A stretch of 64,000 nucleotides of DNA from Helicobacter pylori oki112 (GTDB taxonomy: Bacteria; Campylobacterota; Campylobacteria; Campylobacterales; Helicobacteraceae), in assembly GCF_000600085.1 (NCBI RefSeq), contig NZ_CP006821.1:806001-870000 (forward strand), in the 5' to 3' direction. Under the pieces are notes generated by a model, which made no database searches, was not told the origin of the DNA, and saw only the letters and a list, made by a program, of their open reading frames with translations. Below, piece after piece: positions 28,595-37,143 of this stretch. Numbering within the stretch: position 1 is the first letter of the stretch; each line of letters starts with the position of its first letter. The translations under genes were made by a program, and so were the position numbers.

Positions 28595-28935
28595 TATTTG
28601 CCTCTCCCTTCTAAAATAGTCTCTTCTAAGAGCATGTATTTGTTGGCTTTAACCTTTTCGCTTCTTTCTTGGGCTTCTTTAGAAACTTTAGCGAATTTGA
28701 AATCCTTCCTGTCAGCCACATAAATCGCAAAATCCGGGCAGTGCAACTCGCATTGCACACAACCGATACAGCTCTCTGGATAGGCTACTTTGGCCACTTT
28801 TCCAAGCACCCTTTCTTTTTCAATCCCCATGCCAAGAACCCCAGCAGGGCATACCGATACGCAAATATCACAACCCTTACACCTGTCTTCATTCACCCAA
28901 ACGGCAACCCCATCTGGAGCGCTCATTTTAGCCAT
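28594..28935 (-). CDS. oorD: 2-oxoglutarate:acceptor oxidoreductase, ferredoxin subunit OorD
   Basis: A 113-residue 2[4Fe-4S] ferredoxin-like subunit. Cluster motifs are CKGCDICVSVCPAGVL and CIGCVQCELHCPDFAI. It carries electrons from the OorAB active site. It is first in the oorDABC operon, with an AAGGAG site directly before the ATG. Confidence 0.94.
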   Translation of the reverse strand: MAKMSAPDGVAVWVNEDRCKGCDICVSVCPAGVLGMGIEKERVLGKVAKVAYPESCIGCVQCELHCPDFAIYVADRKDFKFAKVSKEAQERSEKVKANKYMLLEETILEGRGK

Positions 28936-28992
28936 TCATTCTCCTTTGTGCTAAAAGCTGTTTTAAGCCCTAGCAATCAAAATTTGCCTAAA

Positions 28993-28998
28993 ATTGTA
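28993..28998 (-). promoter_or_regulatory. Extended -10 of the oorDABC operon
   Basis: The minus strand reads TTGCTACAAT, an extended -10 element, 58 bases before the oorD start. The short leader ends in AAGGAGA. Confidence 0.6.
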
Positions 28999-29117
28999 GC
29001 AAGCCTTTTTTAATAAAATCTAAAATGCTTTAATAGTAGGAACTTAAAATTGAAATGAGAAAATACTAAACACTTTTTACTTAATTTAAAAGAAAAAACG
29101 CCCCATTTACCTTAATC

Positions 29118-30107
29118 TTAAAAATGATTATTAGAAAGATTAATGTTTTTTAAATGCTCTTTATAAGTCGTGCTGAAAGCATGTTTTTTATCCGGCATTT
29201 TCACAAAATACAAGAAATCCGTTTTTTTAGGGAAAACTACGGCTTTGATTGCTTCTAAGCTCACGCTCCCTACAGGATTTTTAGGCAAGCCCTTAAATTT
29301 ATAGGTGTTATAGGGGGTGTTATCGGTTTTAATGCGCTCTTTGGTCACTTTAGCGTGTGAAAATTCCTGATAATTCAAAGCCCCATCCATTTGTAAAGGC
29401 ATGCCTTTTTTCAAGCGGTTAAAAATCACGCTCGCAATCAAGGGCATTTCTTCAGTATTAGCGGCTTCTTTTTGCACAATGGAAGCGAGAATGATTTTTT
29501 CAAACCACTCTTCTTTATGGTAGTATCCAAGCCATTGTTTGCTTAAGGCTTCGTGTTTTTTCATGGATTGACTGATCAAAGTTTGCATGATTTTAAAAGC
29601 GTCCTCTCCTAAGGGTAAATGATAAGTGTCTGGCCATATCACCCCATCTTCTATCACAGCGCCGTTCAATCGTGGAGCGATGCTTTCATAAGCTTCATTG
29701 AGATCGCTTGTTTCTAGTTGGTAAGTCTCGCTCAAAATTTGCGTGAAAAAATAGCGGGTTTCTCCAGGGATTAAAGTCGCGCTTTTTTGCGCCGCTTTTG
29801 CTTTGATCAAACGGACTAAAAAATCCCCCTTTCTTAAAGCCCCATCGCCCATGTCAATATAGCCTTTTTTAGGCATGCCCATTAAGCGTAAAAAAAACAA
29901 ATCCAAAGCGTTAATATCCACGCCCTGATCTTTTAAAGAAAAAAACACTTTTTTGAGCGAACCTTGCGGGACAACCACCACTTTGTTAGGATAAATTGGT
30001 ATACTTAAATAAAAAAGAATACTAATGAACAAAAGAAAACATGTATCCAAGAAAGTATTTAATGTCATTATCTTGTTTGTGGCAGTATTCACTCTTTTAG
30101 TTGTCAT
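29118..30107 (-). CDS. mltG: Endolytic transglycosylase MltG (YceG family)
   Basis: A 329-residue protein formerly called aminodeoxychorismate lyase. The membrane anchor is FLLFISILFYLSIPIYP. The YceG catalytic domain includes EKIILASIVQKEAANTEEMP (catalytic Glu) and NTYKFKGLPKNPVGSVSLEA. It cleaves nascent glycan strands at the inner membrane and is thought to set their length. The ATG at 30107 has AAAGGG at fair spacing. An internal ATG at 30068 also keeps the whole helix. Either start overlaps the divergent gene that begins at 30025. Confidence 0.9.
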   Translation of the reverse strand: MTTKRVNTATNKIMTLNTFLDTCFLLFISILFYLSIPIYPNKVVVVPQGSLKKVFFSLKDQGVDINALDLFFLRLMGMPKKGYIDMGDGALRKGDFLVRLIKAKAAQKSATLIPGETRYFFTQILSETYQLETSDLNEAYESIAPRLNGAVIEDGVIWPDTYHLPLGEDAFKIMQTLISQSMKKHEALSKQWLGYYHKEEWFEKIILASIVQKEAANTEEMPLIASVIFNRLKKGMPLQMDGALNYQEFSHAKVTKERIKTDNTPYNTYKFKGLPKNPVGSVSLEAIKAVVFPKKTDFLYFVKMPDKKHAFSTTYKEHLKNINLSNNHF

Positions 30108-32958
30108 TCACAAAACCCTTTCAAACGGCATTCACATACAAAATTTAAAAATCGGGAAGCTTGGCATTTCTGAATTATACTTAAAACTTAACAACAAGCT
30201 TTCTTTAGAAATTGAACGCATTGATCTCTCTTCTTTCTTCCATCAAAAACCCACTAAAAAGCGTTTAGAAGTTTCTGATCTGATTAAAAATATCCGTTAT
30301 GGCATTTGGGCGGTGTCTTATTTTGAAAAACTTAAAGTCAAAGAAATTATTTTAGACGATAAAAATAAAGCCAATATCTTTTTTGATGGGAATAAATACG
30401 AGTTGGAATTTCCAGGAGTCAAAGGGGAATTTTCCCTAGAAGACGATAAAAATATCAAGCTTAAAATCATCAATTTGCTTTTTAAAGACATTAAAGTCCA
30501 AGTGGATGGCAACGCCCACTATTCACCTAAAGCTAGGAAAATGGCGTTCAATTTGATTGTCAAGCCTTTAATTGAACCCAGTGCTGCAATTTATTTGCAA
30601 GGGCTAACCGATTTAAAAACCATAGAATTAAAAATTAACACTTCTCCAATGAAAAGCCTGGCGTTTTTAAAGCCTCTTTTCCAACGCCAATCGCAAAAAA
30701 ATTTAAAAACATGGATTTTTGATAAGATCCAATTTGCTAGCTTTAAGATTGATAACGCTTTAATCAAAGCCAATTTCACTCCTAGCGAGTTTGTCCCATC
30801 GCTTTTGGAAAATTCTGTAGTTAAAGCCACTTTGATTAAACCTTCAGTCGTTTTTAATGATGGCTTATCGCCCATTAAAATGGATAAAACCGAATTGATC
30901 TTCAAAAACAAACAGCTCCTCATACAGCCCCAAAAAATCACTTATGAAACCATGGAATTGACCGGCTCTTACGCCACTTTTTCCAATTTGTTAGAAGCCC
31001 CCAAGTTGGAGATTTTTTTAAAAACGACCCCTAATTATTATGGCGATAGCATTAAGGATTTATTGAGCGCTTATAAAGTCGTTTTACCTTTGGATAAAAT
31101 CAGCATGCCATCTAGTGCGGATTTGAAACTCACCTTACAATTTTTGAAAAACACCGCCCCCTTATTTAGCGTTCAAGGCAGCGTTAATTTGCAAGAAGGC
31201 ACTCTCTCGCTCTATAATATCCCCCTTTATACGCAAAACGCTAATATAAGCTTAGATATTACCCAAGAATACCAATACATTTACATAGAAACTACCCACA
31301 CCCGCTATGAAAACATGCTGGATTTAGACGCTAAAATCGCTTTAGATTTGAATAAAAAAACCCTTTCTTTGGATTCTTTAGTCCATAAAATACGATTCAA
31401 CACTAACAATAATGTCAACATGCGTTCTTATGGCTTGAACAACGACCAAGATAACCCACAGCCTACTAAATTTTCTTTAGATTTAAAAAGTTTGCATTCT
31501 ATTATTCAAGAAGGTGAAAACTCAGAAGTGTTTAGAAGAAAAATCATAGACACCATTAAAGCCCAAAGTGAAGACAAATTCACCAAAGATGTTTTCTACG
31601 CTACAGGAGACACTCTTAAAAACCTTTCTTTGAATTTTGATTTTTCTAACCCCAACCACATGCAATGGAGCGTGCCACAACTCTTATTAGATGGCGAATT
31701 TAAAGATAACGCCTATGTTTTTAGAATCAAAGATTTGAAAAAAATCAAGCCCTATTCCCCTATTATGAAATATTTCGCCTTAGAAGATGGCTCTTTAGAA
31801 GTTTCTACGAGCGATTTTATCAATATTGATTTTTTTGCTAAAGATTTGAAAATCACTTTACCCATCTATCATAGCAACGGCAAGCAGTTTAATTCCCTCT
31901 CTTTATTTGGCTCTATTAATAAAGATGAAATTTCTGTCTATACTCCAAGCAAAAGCATATCTATAAAAGTTAAGGGGGATCAAAAGGATATTACCCTTAA
32001 TAATATTGATTTGAGTATTGACGATTTTTTAGATAGTAAGATACCAGCTATTGCGGGATTATTCTCAAAAGAACGAAAAGAAAAGCCTAGCTCTAAAGAA
32101 ATCCAAGATGAAGATATTTTCATTAGCGCCAAACAACGCTATGAAAAAGCCCACAAAATTATCCCTATCTCTACACGCATCCATGCTAAAGATGTCGTGT
32201 TAATCTATAAAAAAATGCCTTTTCCTTTAGAAAATCTTGATATTGTCGCTCAAGATGACAGAGTGAAAATTGATGGCAATTATAAAAACGCCATGATCAT
32301 GGCGGATTTAGTGCATGGGGCTTTGTATCTTAAAGCCCATAATTTTAGCGGGGATTATATCAACACTATCCTCCAAAAAGATTTCGTAGAAGGGGGCTTA
32401 TTCACGCTTATTGGGGCTCTTGAAGATCAGGTTTTCAACGGCGAATTGAAATTCCAAAACACAAGCTTAAAGAATTTCGCCCTCATGCAAAACATGATCA
32501 ATCTCATCAACACCATTCCCTCTCTCATTGTCTTTAGGAACCCTCATTTAGGGGCTAATGGCTATCAAATCAAAAAGGGGTCTGTTGTTTTTGGGATCAC
32601 TAAAGAATATTTAGGGTTAGAAAAAATTGATCTTATCGGCAAAACGCTTGATATTGCTGGCAATGGGATCATTGAATTAGACAAAAACAAATTGGATTTG
32701 AATTTAGAAGTTTCCACTATCAAGGCTTTGAGTAATGTCTTAAATAAAATCCCTATTGTGGGCTATCTCGTTTTAGGAAAAGGAGGTAAAATCACCACTA
32801 ATGTGAATGTCAAAGGCACGCTGGATAAACCTAAAACTCAAGTCACTTTAGCGTCAGATATTATCCAAGCACCTTTCAAAATCTTACGCCGTATTTTCAC
32901 ACCTATTGACATCATCGTGGATGAAGTCAAAAAAAACATTGATTCAAAAAGGAAGTAA
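30025..32958 (+). CDS. AsmA/YhdP-like large envelope protein (HP0586-like)
   Basis: A 977-residue protein with one N-terminal helix (FNVIILFVAVFTLLVVI), then a very long beta-rich periplasmic part (repeated short strands such as DLKITLPIYHSNGKQFNSLS). The C-terminal segment LDLNLEVSTIKALSNVLNKI with PIVGYLVLGKGGKITTNVNV is typical of the AsmA/TamB/YhdP group. These proteins form hydrophobic grooves that move phospholipids between membranes, so the same role is likely but inferred. The start codon lies inside the divergent mltG gene. Its stop is followed within two bases by a FeoA-like gene. Confidence 0.75.
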   Translation: MNKRKHVSKKVFNVIILFVAVFTLLVVIHKTLSNGIHIQNLKIGKLGISELYLKLNNKLSLEIERIDLSSFFHQKPTKKRLEVSDLIKNIRYGIWAVSYFEKLKVKEIILDDKNKANIFFDGNKYELEFPGVKGEFSLEDDKNIKLKIINLLFKDIKVQVDGNAHYSPKARKMAFNLIVKPLIEPSAAIYLQGLTDLKTIELKINTSPMKSLAFLKPLFQRQSQKNLKTWIFDKIQFASFKIDNALIKANFTPSEFVPSLLENSVVKATLIKPSVVFNDGLSPIKMDKTELIFKNKQLLIQPQKITYETMELTGSYATFSNLLEAPKLEIFLKTTPNYYGDSIKDLLSAYKVVLPLDKISMPSSADLKLTLQFLKNTAPLFSVQGSVNLQEGTLSLYNIPLYTQNANISLDITQEYQYIYIETTHTRYENMLDLDAKIALDLNKKTLSLDSLVHKIRFNTNNNVNMRSYGLNNDQDNPQPTKFSLDLKSLHSIIQEGENSEVFRRKIIDTIKAQSEDKFTKDVFYATGDTLKNLSLNFDFSNPNHMQWSVPQLLLDGEFKDNAYVFRIKDLKKIKPYSPIMKYFALEDGSLEVSTSDFINIDFFAKDLKITLPIYHSNGKQFNSLSLFGSINKDEISVYTPSKSISIKVKGDQKDITLNNIDLSIDDFLDSKIPAIAGLFSKERKEKPSSKEIQDEDIFISAKQRYEKAHKIIPISTRIHAKDVVLIYKKMPFPLENLDIVAQDDRVKIDGNYKNAMIMADLVHGALYLKAHNFSGDYINTILQKDFVEGGLFTLIGALEDQVFNGELKFQNTSLKNFALMQNMINLINTIPSLIVFRNPHLGANGYQIKKGSVVFGITKEYLGLEKIDLIGKTLDIAGNGIIELDKNKLDLNLEVSTIKALSNVLNKIPIVGYLVLGKGGKITTNVNVKGTLDKPKTQVTLASDIIQAPFKILRRIFTPIDIIVDEVKKNIDSKRK

Positions 32959-32959
32959 A

Positions 32960-33190
32960 ATGACGCTCAATGAAGCCATTAAAGACAAAGTTTATGAAAT
33001 CGTAGAAATCGCTAACTGCGATGAAGCCCTTAAAAAACGCTTCCTCTCTTTTGGTATCCATGAAGGGGTTCAATGCATTCTTTTGCATTATTCCATGAAA
33101 AAAGCCACGCTTTCGGTTAAAATCAACCGCATTCAAGTGGCTTTAAGATCCCATGAAGCGCAATACCTTGTCATCAAAGAAAGCGTGTGA
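32960..33190 (+). CDS. FeoA-like SH3-domain protein
   Basis: About 76 residues from ATG at 32960, which has GGAAG upstream. A longer in-frame start at 32906 would lie wholly inside the previous gene. The sequence (EIVEIANCDEALKKRFLSFG, IHEGVQCILLHYSMKKATLS, then INRIQVALRSHEAQYLVI) matches the FeoA core fold. FeoA proteins modulate the iron transporter FeoB, but no feoB is nearby, so the role here is open. Its stop overlaps the nth start. Confidence 0.75.
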   Translation: MTLNEAIKDKVYEIVEIANCDEALKKRFLSFGIHEGVQCILLHYSMKKATLSVKINRIQVALRSHEAQYLVIKESV

Positions 33191-33837
33191 AAATGGGCTT
33201 AAAACGCACTAAAACAAAAGCCCAACAAATCAAAGAGTTGCTCTTAAAACATTACCCCAACCAAACCACCGAATTGCACCATAAAAACCCCTATGAATTA
33301 TTAGTGGCTACCATTTTAAGTGCTCAATGTACGGACGCTAGAGTGAATAAAGTAACGCCCAAATTATTTGAAAAATACCCGAGCGTGAACGATTTAGCGC
33401 TCGCTTCTTTAGAAGAGGTTAAAGAGATTATTAAATCCGTTTCGTATTTCAACAACAAAAGCAAGCATTTAATCAGTATGGCGCAAAAAGTGGTTAGGGA
33501 TTTTAAGGGCGTTATCCCCTCTACGCAAAAAGAATTGATGAGTTTAGATGGCGTGGGGCAAAAAACCGCTAATGTGGTGCTTTCAGTGTGCTTTGATGCA
33601 AATTATATAGCCGTAGATACCCATGTGTTCCGCGCAACACACCGCTTAGGCTTAAGCAACGCTAAAACGCCTATTAAAACCGAAGAAGAACTCAGCGATC
33701 TGTTTAAAGACAACCTGTCCAAACTCCACCATGCCTTAATCTTGTTTGGCCGCTACACCTGCAAGGCTAAAAACCCCTTATGCGATGCGTGTTTTTTAAA
33801 AGAATTTTGCGTTTCTAAGGCTAGCTTTAAAGCGTAG
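33187..33837 (+). CDS. nth: Endonuclease III
   Basis: About 216 residues. This bifunctional DNA glycosylase/AP lyase acts on oxidised pyrimidines. HhH with catalytic Lys: LDGVGQKTANVVLS. Catalytic Asp: AVDTHVFRATHRLG. The four iron-sulfur cysteines are in CKAKNPLCDACFLKEFC. A GTG at 33187 and an ATG at 33193 are both usable. Unlike MagIII (12608-13264) it keeps both lyase lysine and cluster. It is coupled to the FeoA-like gene. Confidence 0.95.
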   Translation: MKMGLKRTKTKAQQIKELLLKHYPNQTTELHHKNPYELLVATILSAQCTDARVNKVTPKLFEKYPSVNDLALASLEEVKEIIKSVSYFNNKSKHLISMAQKVVRDFKGVIPSTQKELMSLDGVGQKTANVVLSVCFDANYIAVDTHVFRATHRLGLSNAKTPIKTEEELSDLFKDNLSKLHHALILFGRYTCKAKNPLCDACFLKEFCVSKASFKA

Positions 33838-33878
33838 TGGCTTTATTTGTTATAAAATTTATAGTAAAATTAAGATTT

Positions 33879-33884
33879 TATAAT
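33879..33884 (+). promoter_or_regulatory. -10 box before fliN
   Basis: TTTTATAATC lies 35 bases upstream of the fliN ATG in an AT-rich gap after nth. It could start the long fliN-fliO-tonB-pyrC-Kdo transcript. Confidence 0.55.
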
Positions 33885-33918
33885 CAAAGTCAAATCATTC
33901 TTGAAAGAGTAGGGTTTT

Positions 33919-34290
33919 ATGTCAGAAACAGAAGCTAATAAGTTGAAAATAGCCGAAAAAGAAAAAGAGAAAGCGAATAAAGAAAGAGAACTAGAGCTTT
34001 CCACTTATTTAGAAGAACTCATTTGCGATTATAAAAACCTTTTAGACATGGAGATTGTTTTTAGCGCCGAACTTGGCTCTACGCAAATCCCTTTATTGCA
34101 AATTTTGCGTTTTGAAAAAGGCTCTGTGATTGATTTGCAAAAACCCGCCGGAGAAAGCGTGGATACTTTTGTGAACGGGCGGGTGATTGGTAAGGGTGAG
34201 GTGATGGTTTTTGAAAGGAATTTAGCCATTCGTTTGAATGAAATCCTTGATTCTAACGCCATTGTGTATTATCTCGCTAAAAATTCATGA
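33919..34290 (+). CDS. fliN: Flagellar switch protein FliN
   Basis: A 123-residue protein with a charged N-terminal coiled coil (KLKIAEKEKEKANKERELEL) and the C-terminal SpoA domain: AELGSTQIPLLQILRFEKG, VIDLQKPAGESVDTFVNGR and GEVMVFERNLAIRLNEIL. It belongs to the rotor C-ring that binds CheY-P. Its stop overlaps the ATG of fliO (ATGA), a strong sign of shared translation. Confidence 0.95.
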   Translation: MSETEANKLKIAEKEKEKANKERELELSTYLEELICDYKNLLDMEIVFSAELGSTQIPLLQILRFEKGSVIDLQKPAGESVDTFVNGRVIGKGEVMVFERNLAIRLNEILDSNAIVYYLAKNS

Positions 34291-35168
34291 GATTGTTATT
34301 CTTGTTATTGAGCGCTGCTTTTATGTTACTGGCTGAAGAAAAAATACCTTTAAACGATGACGCCCCCATTAAACTAGCGCATTGGCAAAATGCACTAAAA
34401 GAAATCCAACCTGATTCAAACGCTCCAGCAACACCACCTATAAAAGCCGTGCAAACCACGCTCACTTTTGAAACGCCTTTTAACAAAACGCCTAAAATCA
34501 TGGAAGTTGAAGGGCAAAAGGTGATCGTTTTAAAAAACGCTAAACTAGATTCTAAAAAAATGATGGATTTTAAAGAAGCCTCTTTGAATGCATTAGAAAT
34601 GTTTTCCTACCAAAATGACATCTACCTCTTGTCTAAAAAAGCTAAAGTGGAATTAGAAATCCAAGCCTCAAACAGCAAGGACAAAAAGCAACTCCGCTTT
34701 CTTTTTTTACCTAAAGGTTTTCATTTAGCCCCACCGCCTAACCTGAAAGAAAAATCTCAGCAAACTAACCTTGCACAAAAAGACACCAACGAGCAACCCC
34801 AAAGCCCTTTAAACACTCTAGAGTTAAAACCCCCACTGGATTTAAGCCATGCTTATAAGGCGCTAGCGGTTATTGTTGCCTTACTCTTAATATTGTATAT
34901 AATCAAAAAAAAAATTGTTCCCACACAAGGGTCTTTTTCTACAAAAGATTTTAAGTTAGAAATTAGTGTTTTGGGTCGTGTTGGTGCGAACCATAAAATC
35001 ATTTCCATAGAAACTAATAAGGAGCGTTACTTGGTCTTACTAAGCGATAAATACGGCCTGCTTTTAGACAAAATAAGCCCAAAAACATCTAAAGAAGAAC
35101 TGATTAAAGAAGCTGAAAATAATATAAAGAATTCAAAATTAGGAAATTTATATGCCGGAAAATTCTAA
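34287..35168 (+). CDS. fliO: Flagellar export protein FliO
   Basis: A 293-residue protein. A signal peptide (MRLLFLLLSAAFMLLAEE) and a ~170-residue periplasmic region precede one helix (KALAVIVALLLILYII). The cytosolic FliO-like domain FKLEISVLGRVGANHKIISI and NKERYLVLLSDKYGLLLDKI follows. The long periplasmic extension is typical of campylobacterial FliO. HP0583 has been described as FliO, and coupling with fliN supports this. An A10 tract (34905-34914) codes for the lysines after the helix. It overlaps the tonB start by 17 bases. Confidence 0.82.
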   Translation: MRLLFLLLSAAFMLLAEEKIPLNDDAPIKLAHWQNALKEIQPDSNAPATPPIKAVQTTLTFETPFNKTPKIMEVEGQKVIVLKNAKLDSKKMMDFKEASLNALEMFSYQNDIYLLSKKAKVELEIQASNSKDKKQLRFLFLPKGFHLAPPPNLKEKSQQTNLAQKDTNEQPQSPLNTLELKPPLDLSHAYKALAVIVALLLILYIIKKKIVPTQGSFSTKDFKLEISVLGRVGANHKIISIETNKERYLVLLSDKYGLLLDKISPKTSKEELIKEAENNIKNSKLGNLYAGKF

Positions 35169-36120
35169 ACTACAACCTGCTAAATTAGGGAAAAATTTTG
35201 ACCCTGTGGATCATTCTAATAGGAATTTTTTCTTTTCTCTCATTCTGTCTGTATTGTTGCATTGGTTGATTTATTTTTTATTTGAACACAGAGAAGATTT
35301 TTTTCCTTCAAAACCCAAGCTCGTTAAATTAAATCCTGAAAATTTATTGGTTTTAAAAAGAGGCCATTCGCAAGATCCCAGTAAAAACACCCCAGGCGCT
35401 CCTAAACCCACGCTGGCTGGCCCCCAAAAACCTCCAACGCCTCCCACACCCCCAACTCCGCCAACCCCGCCAACCCCGCCAAAACCTATAGAAAAGCCTA
35501 AGCCTGAGCCTAAACCAAAGCCAAAACCCAAACCTGAACCCAAAAAGCCCAACCACAAACATAAGGCTCTTAAAAAAGTGGAAAAAGTGGAAGAGAAAAA
35601 AGTAGTAGAGGAGAAAAAAGAAGAGAAAAAAGTAGTAGAACAAAAAGTAGAGCATAAAAAAGTGGAAGAGAAAAAACCTGTCAAAAAAGAATTTGACCCT
35701 AACCAGCTTTCTTTCTTGCCTAAAGAAGTTGCGCCACCCAGACAAGAAAATAATAAAGGCTTGGATAACCAAACCAGAAGGGATATTGATGAATTGTATG
35801 GCGAAGAATTTGGGGATTTAGGCACAGCCGAAAAAGATTTCATCAGGAATAATTTAAGGGATATTGGGCGCATCACGCAAAAATATTTAGAATACCCTCA
35901 AGTGGCGGCTTATTTAGGGCAAGACGGGACGAATGCGGTAGAGTTTTACTTGCACCCTAATGGCGATATTAGCGATCTTAAAATCATCATTGGCTCTGAA
36001 TATAAAATGCTTGATGACAACACCTTAAAGACCATTCAGATCGCTTATAAGGATTACCCACGCCCCAAAACTAAAACCCTCATTCGCATTAGAGTGCGTT
36101 ATTACTTAGGGGGCAATTAA
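35152..36120 (+). CDS. tonB: TonB family energy transducer
   Basis: A 322-residue protein with one N-terminal helix (FFFSLILSVLLHWLIYFLF), a rigid Pro-rich stretch with five TPP units, KPKPEP repeats and Lys/Glu-rich repeats. The C-terminal TonB domain is AVEFYLHPNGDISDLKIIIG to YPRPKTKTLIRIRVRYYLGG. It couples the proton gradient to outer-membrane receptors. H. pylori has another tonB near exbBD (HP1341), so this is the second paralogue, here without exbB or exbD. It sits between fliO and pyrC with tight spacing. Confidence 0.88.
   Translation: MPENSKLQPAKLGKNFDPVDHSNRNFFFSLILSVLLHWLIYFLFEHREDFFPSKPKLVKLNPENLLVLKRGHSQDPSKNTPGAPKPTLAGPQKPPTPPTPPTPPTPPTPPKPIEKPKPEPKPKPKPKPEPKKPNHKHKALKKVEKVEEKKVVEEKKEEKKVVEQKVEHKKVEEKKPVKKEFDPNQLSFLPKEVAPPRQENNKGLDNQTRRDIDELYGEEFGDLGTAEKDFIRNNLRDIGRITQKYLEYPQVAAYLGQDGTNAVEFYLHPNGDISDLKIIIGSEYKMLDDNTLKTIQIAYKDYPRPKTKTLIRIRVRYYLGGN
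35432..35482 (+). repeat. 9-bp Pro-Pro-Thr coding repeats in tonB
   Basis: About five imperfect 9-base units coding Thr-Pro-Pro, the last ones near-identical (CCAACCCCG). Copy number can change in frame, which would change the length of the periplasm-spanning arm. Confidence 0.7.
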
Positions 36121-36123
36121 AAA

Positions 36124-37143
36124 ATGGAAATCGCGCTTTTTGACCCCATAGACGCCCACTTGCATGTGCGAGAAAACGCGCTTTTAAAAGCCGTGTTAGG
36201 ATATTCTAGCGAGCCTTTTAGCGCTGCGGTGATCATGCCTAATCTCAGTAAGCCCTTGATTGACACTCCAACCACCCTTGAATACGAAGAGGAAATTTTA
36301 AACCATTCTTCAAACTTCAAGCCTTTAATGAGTTTGTATTTTAATGATGGCTTGACTTTAGAAGAGTTGCAACGCGCCCAAGAAAAAGGAATCAGGTTTT
36401 TAAAACTCTACCCCAAAGGCATGACCACAAACGCGCAAAACGGCACTTCGGATTTGTTGGGTGAAAAAACTTTAGAGATTTTAGAAAACGCCCAAAAATT
36501 AGGCTTTATTTTATGCATCCACGCAGAACAAGCCGGGTTTTGTCTGGATAAAGAATTTTTATGCCATAGCGTTTTAGAAACTTTTGCGCTTTCATTCCCT
36601 AAACTCAAAATCATTATAGAGCATTTGAGCGATTGGCGCAGTATCGCTTTAATTGAAAAGCATACCAACCTCTATGCGACTTTAACCTTACACCATATCA
36701 GCATGACCTTAGATGATTTATTAGGGGGGAGTTTGAACCCGCATTGTTTTTGCAAACCTTTAATCAAAACCAAAAAAGACCAAGAAAGGCTTTTATCCCT
36801 TGCTTTAAAAGCCCACCCTAAAATCTCTTTTGGCTCTGATAGCGCCCCACATTTTGTCTCTAAAAAGCATAGCGCTAACATCCCAGCAGGCATCTTTTCT
36901 GCCCCTATTTTGTTGCCTGCGTTGTGCGAACTTTTTGAAAAACACAACGCTTTAGAAAACTTGCAAGCCTTTATCAGCGACAACGCTAAAAAAATCTACG
37001 CGCTAGACAATTTGCCAGCTAAAAAGGTGCGTCTGAGTAAAACACCCTTTATAGTCCCCACGCACACGCTTTGTTTGAATGAAAAAATCGCTATCTTAAG
37101 AGGGGGCGAAACGCTATCTTGGAACATTCAAGAAATCGCCTAA
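36124..37143 (+). CDS. pyrC: Dihydroorotase
   Basis: A 339-residue amidohydrolase that closes carbamoyl-aspartate to dihydroorotate in pyrimidine synthesis. Metal-binding HxH is in DAHLHVREN. The lysine segment is [14 protein letters not shown]. Metal His residues are in [13 protein letters not shown] and [12 protein letters not shown]. The late Asp is in [12 protein letters not shown]. It begins three bases after tonB. Its 3' end overlaps the TTG start of the next gene by 25 bases. Confidence 0.94.
   Translation: MEIALFDPIDAHLHVRENALLKAVLGYSSEPFSAAVIMPNLSKPLIDTPTTLEYEEEILNHSSNFKPLMSLYFNDGLTLEELQRAQEKGIRFLKLYPKGMTTNAQNGTSDLLGEKTLEILENAQKLGFILCIHAEQAGFCLDKEFLCHSVLETFALSFPKLKIIIEHLSDWRSIALIEKHTNLYATLTLHHISMTLDDLLGGSLNPHCFCKPLIKTKKDQERLLSLALKAHPKISFGSDSAPHFVSKKHSANIPAGIFSAPILLPALCELFEKHNALENLQAFISDNAKKIYALDNLPAKKVRLSKTPFIVPTHTLCLNEKIAILRGGETLSWNIQEIA

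Noticed and set aside
35271..35876. Long minus-strand frames (201 and 139 codons) opposite tonB
   Set aside because: They are antisense of the Pro/Lys/Glu repeat region, giving Gly/Phe/Ser-rich low-complexity sequence; not genes.
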